Source: CAMCYM01 sp964405405
Lineage (GTDB): Bacteria; Bacteroidota; Bacteroidia; Flavobacteriales_D; Sanyastnellaceae
Direction of reading: 5' to 3'
Assembly (NCBI GenBank): GCA_964405405.1
Contig: CAYONT010000018.1
Span: 1-36,830, forward strand
DNA length: 36,830 nucleotides
Part shown: one piece after another, positions 9,017 through 17,395 of the stretch
Layout: each line of letters opens with the position of its first letter
Numbering within the stretch: the first letter of the stretch is position 1
Notes under the pieces: model-generated
Seen by the model: only the letters and a program-made list of their open reading frames with translations
Database searches by the model: none
What the model was told of the DNA's origin: nothing
Made by a program: the position numbers and the translations under genes

Positions 9017-10978
9017 ATGGAAACCTCCGGATCTCCCGCAGCCTCAACCCCTCCAGAACACGGAAAGGCTTCTGCGCCCTATTGCACCAGCCTCTTTGCC
9101 TACCACCGTCGTCCCAGCCGGAAGGTCTCGATCGGGGCTCTGACCCTGGGTGGGGATGCCCCCATCCGGGTGCAGTCTATGACCACTGCAGACACCCGCC
9201 AGGTGGAAGCCACGGTTGCCGAGAGCATCCGAATGATCGAGGCGGGCTGTGAGCTGGTGCGCATCACGGCGCCTTCATTGGTGGAAGCCGCTGCCTTGGA
9301 GGAAATCAAGGCAAAGTTGGAGGCTGCCGGTTATGGCCACGTGCCCTTGGTTGCCGACATCCACTTCACCCCAAATGCCGCTGAAAGGGCTGCCGATTTC
9401 GTGGAGAAGATTCGGGTCAACCCCGGAAACTACGCGGACAAAAAGCGGTTTGAGTCCATCGAATACACGGATGCAACGTATGCAGCCGAATTGGAACGCA
9501 TTCGGGAACGATTCACCCCGCTGGTACTGAAATGCAAGGCGTTGGGCCGGGCGATGCGCATCGGCACGAACCATGGCTCCCTGAGCGACCGCATCATGAG
9601 CCGTTACGGGGATTCGCCCTTGGGGATGGTGGAAAGCGCGTTGGAGTTTTTGCGGATTTGTAGGAGTTTGGACTACCATGACCTGGTGATTTCGATGAAG
9701 TCCTCGAATCCGCAGGTGATGGTCCAAGCCTACCGGCTGTTGGTCGCCCGGATGGATGCGGAGGGCATGGATTATCCGCTGCATCTCGGGGTCACCGAGG
9801 CAGGAGATGGCGAGGACGGACGCATCAAAAGTGCCGTGGGCATCGGGACGTTGCTCGAAGACGGGCTCGGCGACACGGTGCGGGTTTCCCTCACGGAGGC
9901 GCCGGAAGCCGAGATTCCCGTGGCGCGCAAACTGGTCGACCGCTACAAACACCGTGGAGGCCATCCACCCGTACCAGCAGCTCCTCTGACCTACGACCCC
10001 TATGCCTATGCCCGGCGCAAAACCCATGCAGTTGATCGCATGGGCGAGCGGCACGTGCCCGTTGTGGTACACGACCTCCGGAACCGCGAAGTGTTGACGC
10101 CGACTACACTGTATGGATGCGGGTACCGATATAGCGTACCGTTGGACAAGTGGAATTTGGACGATTTGGCCTGTGACTTCGTGTACACGGGGGAACGGGG
10201 ACTGGATTTCCCATTGCCCGGCACCTTGGGGGTCATCCAGGATGCCCGTCATTGGGAAGGGAAGGAGCGGCACGTTCCCCTGTGGACTGCCGCCGAATGG
10301 GATCCCAAACAGAAGGCACCCTTCCATTTCATACGGGCCAATCGAACCGATTTGACGGTCGATTTCCTCGGTCGGGTTGCCAACCGCAAGGACATTGTTC
10401 TGGTACTCGAAACGAACCATCCCCATGCCATGGCGGATCTTCGAGCGGCATGCATGCACTTGGATGCTGCGGGAATTTCAGCCCCGGTGGTCTTCCGGCG
10501 CTCCTATCCCTCTGCGGATGTTGAGACCTTTCAGCTCTACGCCGCCACCGATGTGGGGGGCCCCTTGCTCGATGGCATGGGAGATGGAATTTGGTTAGAA
10601 TCCCCACTCCCGCTTCAAACCATCAATGCCACGGCTTTCGGAATCTTACAAGCCACCCGGACCCGGATTTCGAAAACCGAGTACATCAGTTGCCCAAGTT
10701 GCGGCAGAACCCTGTTCGACTTGCAAGAGACCACGGCCCGGATCCGAGCGGTCACACACCACCTCAAAGGCATCAAAATCGGCATCATGGGCTGCATCGT
10801 CAATGGTCCGGGTGAAATGGCCGATGCCGATTACGGATATGTAGGAACAGGACCAGGCAAAATCACCCTGTACAAGGAAAAGGAAATCGTTCGCCGGAAT
10901 GTTCCTGAATCTGAAGCGGTTGAAGCGTTGATTGACCTCATCCGTCAACACGGCGATTGGGTCGAGCCCATCCAATGA
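9017..10978 (+). CDS. ispG: 4-hydroxy-3-methylbut-2-en-1-yl diphosphate synthase, long form
   Basis: 653 residues. IspG (GcpE) converts methylerythritol cyclodiphosphate to HMBPP, the penultimate step of the MEP isoprenoid pathway, using a 4Fe-4S cluster. The N-terminal TIM barrel begins near SRKVSIGALTLGG and contains IRVQSMTTADT and LVADIHFTP. A large insertion domain (about 315-550) is present, as in Bacteroidota, Chlamydia and plant enzymes, making it much longer than the roughly 370-residue E. coli type. The C-terminal cluster domain has C559, C562, C593 and Glu600 (in NGPGEMADADYG), the expected three Cys plus Glu ligands. The ATG at 9017 is the only suitable start. Isoprenoids are needed for quinones and, in this organism, presumably for retinal and carotenoids. 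Confidence 0.96.
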   Translation: METSGSPAASTPPEHGKASAPYCTSLFAYHRRPSRKVSIGALTLGGDAPIRVQSMTTADTRQVEATVAESIRMIEAGCELVRITAPSLVEAAALEEIKAKLEAAGYGHVPLVADIHFTPNAAERAADFVEKIRVNPGNYADKKRFESIEYTDATYAAELERIRERFTPLVLKCKALGRAMRIGTNHGSLSDRIMSRYGDSPLGMVESALEFLRICRSLDYHDLVISMKSSNPQVMVQAYRLLVARMDAEGMDYPLHLGVTEAGDGEDGRIKSAVGIGTLLEDGLGDTVRVSLTEAPEAEIPVARKLVDRYKHRGGHPPVPAAPLTYDPYAYARRKTHAVDRMGERHVPVVVHDLRNREVLTPTTLYGCGYRYSVPLDKWNLDDLACDFVYTGERGLDFPLPGTLGVIQDARHWEGKERHVPLWTAAEWDPKQKAPFHFIRANRTDLTVDFLGRVANRKDIVLVLETNHPHAMADLRAACMHLDAAGISAPVVFRRSYPSADVETFQLYAATDVGGPLLDGMGDGIWLESPLPLQTINATAFGILQATRTRISKTEYISCPSCGRTLFDLQETTARIRAVTHHLKGIKIGIMGCIVNGPGEMADADYGYVGTGPGKITLYKEKEIVRRNVPESEAVEALIDLIRQHGDWVEPIQ

Positions 10979-10991
10979 GCCGCTTTACGCT

Positions 10992-11660
10992 TCAAACCAT
11001 CGGAGAATCTCCAGCGTCCTCCGTCGTCCGATGTTGTCCAGCGCGGGTAGGGGCTTCTTCCGCTGGAAAATAATGCCTTTGGCGAATCAAGATCCAAATC
11101 ACCCCACAGGAAATGGCGGCATCCGCCAAATTCCAAATGGGAGGAAATACCTCGCGACCTTGCATCGATGCAATCGGCCATGAAGCTGGCCAGCGCACCG
11201 TAAAGTGAAACATGTCCACCACATGACCCATGCCCACCGGTGCATAGCCCCCCTCGACCGGCATAAACCGAGCGACCACTTCCCAGCCACTTGCCGAAAA
11301 AAGAACCCCGTACAGCGCGCTGTCGACGATGTTGCCTAAGGCCCCAGCCCAGACAAATCCCACCGCCACCAGCAGTCCCCGCGGCGCCCCCTCCCGAACC
11401 AAACGTGCTGTAAACCATCCAATTCCAACCGCAGCCACGATGCGAAAAAGCGTTAGCGCCAACTTCCCCGCCATCCCCGGCAGCGCCCATCCGAAGGCAA
11501 ATCCTTCGTTTTCAATGAATTGAATCTCCAATAATCCTGGCAGCAGGGGTGCCTGCTGCCCGATGGTAAAGCCCGTCTTGATCCAAAGTTTGATGCACTG
11601 ATCTACAACCAAAACCGGCAACAACACCGGCAACACCACGGAGCGCAACAATCCGTTCAA
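10992..11660 (-). CDS. lspA: Lipoprotein signal peptidase (signal peptidase II)
   Basis: 222 residues. LspA cleaves prolipoprotein signal peptides after lipidation. Seen are VVDQCIKLWIKT in the first membrane helix, FIENEGFAFG, the first catalytic Asp in GALGNIVDSALYG, and the second in FPPIWNLADAAISCGV. Four membrane helices are predicted. It is longer than the E. coli enzyme because of a loop between the catalytic motifs (about residues 123-160) and a polar tail of about 25 residues. No ATG lies near the N-terminus; the best start is TTG at 11660, 12 bases after the stop of the DksA-like gene. It converges on ispG with 13 bases between the two stops. The ileS, DksA-like, lspA order is a common Bacteroidota arrangement as I recall it. 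Confidence 0.92.
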   Translation of the reverse strand: MNGLLRSVVLPVLLPVLVVDQCIKLWIKTGFTIGQQAPLLPGLLEIQFIENEGFAFGWALPGMAGKLALTLFRIVAAVGIGWFTARLVREGAPRGLLVAVGFVWAGALGNIVDSALYGVLFSASGWEVVARFMPVEGGYAPVGMGHVVDMFHFTVRWPASWPIASMQGREVFPPIWNLADAAISCGVIWILIRQRHYFPAEEAPTRAGQHRTTEDAGDSPMV

Positions 11661-11672
11661 AGGGTACCGAAA

Positions 11673-12044
11673 TTACTGCTGGTTCTTCGCTTCGATGGAC
11701 ATCGTCGCGTGCGGCACCAAACGCAAGCGCTCCTTTGGAATCAACTTACCTGTTACACGGCACACCCCATAGGTCTTGTTTTTGATCCGCAACAACGCAT
11801 TCTCCAGGTTCAGGATGAACTTCTGTTGACGTGCTGCCAGCTGCGCCGTTTCCTCCCGACTCATGGTCTCTGAACCATCCTCCATCATTTTGAACGTCGG
11901 CGCCGTGTCGTCTGTGCTGTTATCGTCCTGGTGAGAAAGAGCCTTTTGCAACTCATCCAGATTCTCCTTCGCCAATTTCAATTTTTCCAAGATCAGCCCC
12001 TCAAACTCCACGAGGTCACTGTCTGAATAGCGAATTTCTGCCAT
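11673..12044 (-). CDS. DksA/TraR-family protein with degenerate zinc finger
   Basis: 123 residues. The N-terminal half is a predicted coiled coil (DLVEFEGLILEKLKLAKENL, then acidic residues 40-60 and a second helix to about 88). The C-terminal part, YGVCRVTGKLIPKERLRLVP followed by HATMSIEAK, is recognisably the DksA/TraR C4 zinc-finger fold. However, only Cys95 remains: the second position is Thr98 and the last pair is replaced by PHAT. Members of this superfamily bind RNA polymerase through the secondary channel; whether this one does is inferred. It starts 6 bases after the ileS stop and is followed 12 bases later by lspA, so it is in the middle of a three-gene operon. Confidence 0.85.
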   Translation of the reverse strand: MAEIRYSDSDLVEFEGLILEKLKLAKENLDELQKALSHQDDNSTDDTAPTFKMMEDGSETMSREETAQLAARQQKFILNLENALLRIKNKTYGVCRVTGKLIPKERLRLVPHATMSIEAKNQQ

Positions 12045-12050
12045 CTCCTT

Positions 12051-15000
12051 CTATTGATTTGATTTATGCAAGGCAAAAGCCACCAGCACCCCGTCTCCCA
12101 AGTCCAGCGGTTCCGCCTTCACTTGGTCCACCCAGTTTACTGCATCGGCCAACACCTCGGTTCGAAGATAGGCCAAATTCATCTCCAATTGCCCCCGCAC
12201 GTCGTCAGATGCTGCCACCTCCAAGGTGATCCGGTCGGTCACCTCGAGGCCAGAATCTTTGCGCAACTGTTGGATGCGATTCACCGCTTCTCGGGCAATG
12301 CCCTCTGCCCGCAAGACCTCATCGACCCGGATGTCCAGGGCGACGGTCACACCGCCATCTGAGGCCACCAGCCAGCCCGGTATGTCTTCGGTGATGATCT
12401 CAACATCAGCAAGCAACACCTCAATGGATGCAAGCCCTGGACCCAAATTCACCTCCATCCGACCCTGCGCCTCCAGCCGTTCAATGGCCGCGGAGTCTGC
12501 TTGAGACAGCCGCGCAGCCACCTCCTTCATGGACTTGCCGCACTTGGGTCCCAAGGATTTGAAATCCGGTTTGATGCGCTTTACGATGCCGCCTTCACCA
12601 CTTGAAAGGATCTGAAGTTCCTTCACATTCACCTCTCCGAGCACCCAATCCTGAATCGATTCCAGTCGAACGCGGAATGCCTCCGTCAACGCCGGAACCA
12701 TGATGCGCCGTAACGGTTGCCGAACCCGGATCTTCTCCCGCTTCCGCAGTCCCAGAACCAAAGAACTCAACTGTTGGGCCAAGGCCATCCGAGCCTCCAA
12801 TTCCGGATCTGCCCACTCGGATCGCACTTTTGGGAAGTCGGCCAAGTGAACGGAATCCGCGAACGGCTCTGCCGCATCAGGCAAACCCGCTGCCAGATCT
12901 CGATACAACCGATCCATATAAAATGGAGCGATCGGAGCGCCCAAGACTGCGATGTGGCGCAGACACGCCACCAAGGTCTCATAGGCGCTGGCTTTGTCCT
13001 CGTTCATGACCCCTTTCCAGAATCGACGGCGGCTCAAGCGAACGTGCCAATTCGACAAGTCATCGATCATAAACGATTGGATCGCTCGAGCCACACGGGT
13101 TGGTTCCAATTCTGCATAGGCACAATCCACCTCCTCCACCAACGAGTTCAATCGCGAAAGGATCCAGCGGTCCAACTCAGGACGGCGTGCATGAGGAACC
13201 TCTTCACGGCTTCCCCGGTAGCCGTCGATGTTTGCATACAAACTCAGGAACCCATAGGTGTTGTGAAGGGTCGCAAACTTTCGCTGGGTTTCAGCAATTC
13301 CTTCCTGATCAAACCGCAAGTTCTCCCATGGCTGGGCATTCGCCATCATGTACCACCGCGTTGCATCTGGCCCGAATGCTTGCAAGGTCTCAAACGGATC
13401 TACCCCATTGCCCAAACGCTTCGACATCTTCCTCCCCAACTTGTCCAACACCAAACCATTCGACAACACAGACCGATAGGCTACCTTGTCGAATACCAAG
13501 GTTGAAATCGCGTGAAGGGTGTAAAACCAGCCCCGGGTTTGGTCTACACCTTCCGCGATGAAATCGGCCGGAAACGCAATACCTGCATCAATTTTTTCTT
13601 GGTTTTCAAATGGATAATGCCACTGCGCATAGGGCATGGCACCGCTGTCAAACCAAACATCGATCAAATCGCTCTCTCGGCGCATGGGTCGACCGCTCTC
13701 AGAAATCAACACGATGCCATCCACAATGTGCTTATGCAAATCAATGCGTGCATAGTTTTCATCTGATAGATCTGCCTCCTGGAAGCCCGCGAGCGGGTTT
13801 TCCGCCATACAACCCCGGGCCACTGCGGCATCACATGCCGACTTTAACTCTGCCACCGACGAAATGCACCGGGTTTCGGTTCCGTCTTCCGTCCTCCAAA
13901 TCGGCAGTGGAATGCCCCAGAACCGCGACCGACTTAGGTTCCAGTCGTTCACATTTTCCAGCCACTTGCCGAAGCGACCGGACCCCGTGCTGGCTGGTTT
14001 CCAACGGATGGTCTCATTGAGTTCCATCATCCGCTCCCGAACAGCGGTGGTACGAATGAACCAGCTGTCGAGCGGATAATACAGAACCGGCTTGTCCGTC
14101 CTCCAACAGTGGGGATAGCTATGCTCATACTTCTCCACCTGAAAGGCACGTCCCCGTTCCTTAAGCAGGATGGCGATTTCAACATCCAAGGATCGTTCGG
14201 GAGCCTCCCCATCCGCGTAATACTCCTGCTTCACATATCGGCCTGCAAACGGCCCAATGCCTTGTCGGATTCGGCCTTGCATGTCCACCAACGGAACTCC
14301 GTTTCCCGCACCATCATCGACCAACATGGGCGGAACACCTGCAGCGGCAGCAGCCCGCGCGTCATCTGCGCCGAACGTCGGTGCAATGTGCACCATACCC
14401 GTTCCATCCGCCGTCGTCACAAAATCACCTGGAATGACCCGGAAGGCATCCTCCGGCCGCTCCATGGGACTCGCCCAATCCAACAAGGGCTCATAGCGAA
14501 CACCACACAAATCGGCCCCACTGAACCGGGCCACAACTTCTGGCGACTCGCCGAGGTGCTTCCCTACCAAGTCCGAGGCCAAAACCACCAACACCGCCTC
14601 ATCCGTGTATCGATTTCGGGTCGCAACCAACGCATACTCCAAATCGGGACCGACCGCCAAGGCCGTATTGGAAGGCAACGTCCAAGGCGTGGTGGTCCAA
14701 GCCAGGAAATCCACCGGCAAGTCCGTCCATTCTCCAAGAGGTACCGTGGCATGCGCCTTCACCCGTTCGGCACAATCCGGCAACGCACGGAACTGGGCCA
14801 CGACGGTGGTATCCTTCACCATCTTGTAGGCATCCGGCTGATTGAGTTCATGGGAACTCAATCCCGTTCCCGCCTTGGGGCTGTATGGTTGGATGGTATA
14901 ACCCTTGTAGACCAAACCCTTGTCATACAATTGGGCGATCAACCACCAGACCGATTCCATGTACTTGGAGTCGTAGGTCACATAGGGCCGATCCATGTCT

Positions 15001-15431
15001 ACCCAATACCCCATTCGACGGGTCAAATCGTTCCAAACTCCCGTGTACCGCATCACCGCCTCACGACACGCCGCGTTGTAAGCCTCGACAGAAATCTTTG
15101 TCCCGATGTCTTCCTTCGTGATGCCCAACTCCTTCTCAACCCCCAACTCTACAGGAAGGCCATGGGTATCCCAACCCGCCTTTCGCTCCACCCGAAAACC
15201 CTTAAGGGTCTGGTACCTACAGACCAAATCCTTGATGGTCCGCGACATGACATGGTGGATGCCCGGCCGACCGTTGGCCGAGGGAGGTCCTTCATAAAAC
15301 ACGAAAGAACGATCAACGGGCCGATTCTCCACACTTCGTTGGAACAACGCCTCCCGCTCCCAAAGCTCCAGAATCTCGTCGGCGATGGCCGTCAAATTCA
15401 ACGTACCCCGTTCGGGGAATCTTGCACCCAT
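12051..15431 (-). CDS. ileS: Isoleucyl-tRNA synthetase (class IA, IleRS2-like)
   Basis: 1126 residues. It charges tRNA-Ile and has a CP1 editing domain. The HIGH region reads GPPSANGRPGIHHVMSR (residues 48-64), with GIHHVM rather than the HIGH form of E. coli. The KMSKS motif is KLGRKMSKRLGN. The GIHHV form and the absence of a C-terminal zinc-finger with paired Cys are typical of the eukaryote-like IleRS2 clade, members of which are often insensitive to mupirocin; this is established for the clade but inferred here. The AGWDTHGLPVE segment is intact. The ATG at 15431 is the natural start. It heads the ileS, DksA-like, lspA operon, 36 bases downstream of the pyk stop on the same strand. Confidence 0.96.
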   Translation of the reverse strand: MGARFPERGTLNLTAIADEILELWEREALFQRSVENRPVDRSFVFYEGPPSANGRPGIHHVMSRTIKDLVCRYQTLKGFRVERKAGWDTHGLPVELGVEKELGITKEDIGTKISVEAYNAACREAVMRYTGVWNDLTRRMGYWVDMDRPYVTYDSKYMESVWWLIAQLYDKGLVYKGYTIQPYSPKAGTGLSSHELNQPDAYKMVKDTTVVAQFRALPDCAERVKAHATVPLGEWTDLPVDFLAWTTTPWTLPSNTALAVGPDLEYALVATRNRYTDEAVLVVLASDLVGKHLGESPEVVARFSGADLCGVRYEPLLDWASPMERPEDAFRVIPGDFVTTADGTGMVHIAPTFGADDARAAAAAGVPPMLVDDGAGNGVPLVDMQGRIRQGIGPFAGRYVKQEYYADGEAPERSLDVEIAILLKERGRAFQVEKYEHSYPHCWRTDKPVLYYPLDSWFIRTTAVRERMMELNETIRWKPASTGSGRFGKWLENVNDWNLSRSRFWGIPLPIWRTEDGTETRCISSVAELKSACDAAVARGCMAENPLAGFQEADLSDENYARIDLHKHIVDGIVLISESGRPMRRESDLIDVWFDSGAMPYAQWHYPFENQEKIDAGIAFPADFIAEGVDQTRGWFYTLHAISTLVFDKVAYRSVLSNGLVLDKLGRKMSKRLGNGVDPFETLQAFGPDATRWYMMANAQPWENLRFDQEGIAETQRKFATLHNTYGFLSLYANIDGYRGSREEVPHARRPELDRWILSRLNSLVEEVDCAYAELEPTRVARAIQSFMIDDLSNWHVRLSRRRFWKGVMNEDKASAYETLVACLRHIAVLGAPIAPFYMDRLYRDLAAGLPDAAEPFADSVHLADFPKVRSEWADPELEARMALAQQLSSLVLGLRKREKIRVRQPLRRIMVPALTEAFRVRLESIQDWVLGEVNVKELQILSSGEGGIVKRIKPDFKSLGPKCGKSMKEVAARLSQADSAAIERLEAQGRMEVNLGPGLASIEVLLADVEIITEDIPGWLVASDGGVTVALDIRVDEVLRAEGIAREAVNRIQQLRKDSGLEVTDRITLEVAASDDVRGQLEMNLAYLRTEVLADAVNWVDQVKAEPLDLGDGVLVAFALHKSNQ

Positions 15432-15467
15432 GGCTGTTCGGTTCGAATCAACCCACGAAGATACGAT

Positions 15468-16886
15468 TCAGACCTTGCTCAATTTGAGCATGTTCGTCAT
15501 CCCCGCATCTGCAATGGGCATACTGGCCAAATGGACCACAAAATCGCCCATTCCCACCCTGCCATGCTGCAAGAGCAGTTGCTTGATGTCCGCAATGGTA
15601 TGATCGGTGCTCACCATCTTCATATACGGAAAGGCTTGTACCCCCCACACCAAACTCATTTGGTTCAAAATCCACTTGTTCGCCGTGAATACGTAGATAT
15701 GCGCACGGGGACGCTGACTGGCCACCTGCATAGCGGTGTAGCCAGAGAAGGTCATGGTCACAATGGCCTTCGCATCCACCCGTTTCGCCAAACGGCACGC
15801 GCTGTAACACATGCTGTCGCTGACGAATCGGTCCTCTGACGAGCTAATGGGCGCGCGGTCGTGGTAGAAAACCCGATCATGCTGCTCCATCTCTTCCGCA
15901 ATCCGAGCCATGGCCAGAACCGCTTGTACAGGGTAAGCGCCCACGCTCGTTTCTGCGCTCAACATCACCGCATCCGCACCATCCAGGACTGCATTCGCCA
16001 CGTCGTTCACCTCGGCTCGGGTAGGAACCGGATTCTCAATCATGGACTCCATCATTTGGGTGGCCACGATCACCGGCCGTCCCCGTTCCATGCAGCGGGA
16101 AATGATGTCCTTCTGAATCATGGGGACCGTTTCCATGGGGACCTCCACCCCCAAATCACCCCTAGCCACCATCACCGCATCCGTTGCATCGATGATGCCA
16201 TCCAGCTCTGCCAATGCCTCAGGCTTCTCAATCTTCGCCACGATGCGCGCGTGCTTACCCGACCGTTGAATGACCTCCCGCAACTCCCGGATGTCCGATG
16301 CGCGGCGAACAAACGACAACCCAATCCAGTCCACATCGTTCTCCAGCGCGAAGGCCAAATCCGCCGCATCCTTCTCCGTGATACAAGGCAAAGAAACCTT
16401 CGTGCGGGGCAAGTTGATTCCCTTCCGCGGCTTCAGCATCCCGCTGTTCACAACCCGGCAACGAACCTCATCCAACCCATTGGTTTCCAAAACCTCCAAA
16501 CGAATTTTCCCGTCATCCAATAGCACCGGTTCCCCTACCTGTACATCCCGGGCAAAGGCTGAGTATGTGGTGGAAACCACCCCATCCCGGCCCATCTCAC
16601 GGCCCGTTCTGATCACCAAGTTACCCCCCTCAACCAACTCCATGCTGCCCCCTTCGATGTCACCTACCCGGAGTTTGGGCCCCTGCAAATCAGCCAAGGT
16701 CGCCGTATTCGTGCCCAATTCCTGATCCACTGCCCGGATGTTCTCCAAAGTCAAACCATGCGCCTCATAATCCCCATGGGAAAAATTCAGGCGAAACACA
16801 TTGACACCGGCGTGCACCAAAGCGCGCAACATTTCCTTGGAAGACGACGCTGGCCCCAGGGTAGCAACAATCTTAGTCCTTTTCAT
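15468..16886 (-). CDS. pyk: Pyruvate kinase
   Basis: 472 residues from the ATG at 16886. The open frame extends 48 codons upstream into the neighbouring gene, but MKRTKIVATLGPASS is the classic family N-terminus. Pyruvate kinase transfers phosphate from phosphoenolpyruvate to ADP, the last step of glycolysis. Motifs seen are RLNFSHGDYEAH, a B-domain (about 70-165), the active-site segment MVARGDLGVEVP with KIEKPEAL upstream of it, and a C-terminal domain with CRLAKRVDAKAIVTMTFSG. It starts 11 bases after the IPExxxVDY gene stops, in a set acpP, fabF, rnc, IPExxxVDY, pyk on the same strand. Confidence 0.96.
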   Translation of the reverse strand: MKRTKIVATLGPASSSKEMLRALVHAGVNVFRLNFSHGDYEAHGLTLENIRAVDQELGTNTATLADLQGPKLRVGDIEGGSMELVEGGNLVIRTGREMGRDGVVSTTYSAFARDVQVGEPVLLDDGKIRLEVLETNGLDEVRCRVVNSGMLKPRKGINLPRTKVSLPCITEKDAADLAFALENDVDWIGLSFVRRASDIRELREVIQRSGKHARIVAKIEKPEALAELDGIIDATDAVMVARGDLGVEVPMETVPMIQKDIISRCMERGRPVIVATQMMESMIENPVPTRAEVNDVANAVLDGADAVMLSAETSVGAYPVQAVLAMARIAEEMEQHDRVFYHDRAPISSSEDRFVSDSMCYSACRLAKRVDAKAIVTMTFSGYTAMQVASQRPRAHIYVFTANKWILNQMSLVWGVQAFPYMKMVSTDHTIADIKQLLLQHGRVGMGDFVVHLASMPIADAGMTNMLKLSKV

Positions 16887-16897
16887 CTCTGTGGTAT

Positions 16898-17350
16898 TCA
16901 ATCCTTTCTCACATCCAACAATCCCATGGTTTCCCAAGCACCCGTCTTCATGACATCCAACGATGTCGCCCAAGTCACCGAAGGCAATTGCTTCAGCAAG
17001 CCGGGCAAGGGCTCCAAATCGTGGGCGCAATCACCCACGCGTAGCAGATAATCCACCCTCGGCAACTTCTCCACCAAAACCAGGCGCTCAACACGGTTGA
17101 GCACCAAGGTCACATCCCAGCCCATCTGAGGCCGGTGGTATCGATGCGCCACAAAAGCGGGTGGTTCATTCCCTTCAGCCGGATCCATTTTCCGGGAGGA
17201 TTCAGGCAAACCCAAAGTCCGATAATACGTCAACCCCCAACCCAACGCTCGGTTCAACTCCCAACACAACCGGTGGCTTCCCACAACACTCGACAACCCG
17301 AAGAGTTGAAAATCCAGCGCCTCCTCGAAATCTGCTTCCAACCATGCCAT
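16898..17350 (-). CDS. IPExxxVDY-family protein (unknown function)
   Basis: 150 residues, no signal peptide, no membrane segment. I recognise it as the small Bacteroidota family named for an IPExxxVDY motif. Here the motif is LPRVDYLLRVG near residue 100, so the leading Ile-Pro-Glu is altered. Other visible conserved-looking parts are FGLSSVVGSHRLCWELNRALG near the N-terminus and VTLVLNRVERLVLVEKLP before the motif. The gene sits between rnc (45-base gap) and pyk (11-base gap), the same genomic place the family holds in other Bacteroidota as I recall it. No function is known. The context suggests only co-expression with RNA processing and glycolysis genes. Confidence 0.75.
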   Translation of the reverse strand: MAWLEADFEEALDFQLFGLSSVVGSHRLCWELNRALGWGLTYYRTLGLPESSRKMDPAEGNEPPAFVAHRYHRPQMGWDVTLVLNRVERLVLVEKLPRVDYLLRVGDCAHDLEPLPGLLKQLPSVTWATSLDVMKTGAWETMGLLDVRKD

Positions 17351-17395
17351 GAAACAAAGGTACCGAAGTCCCTCAACCCCACACGCAAAGATTCT

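Noticed and set aside
14109..15839. 576-codon plus-strand open frame
   Set aside because: Antisense of ileS and pyk, rich in His and Arg, with no domain pattern.
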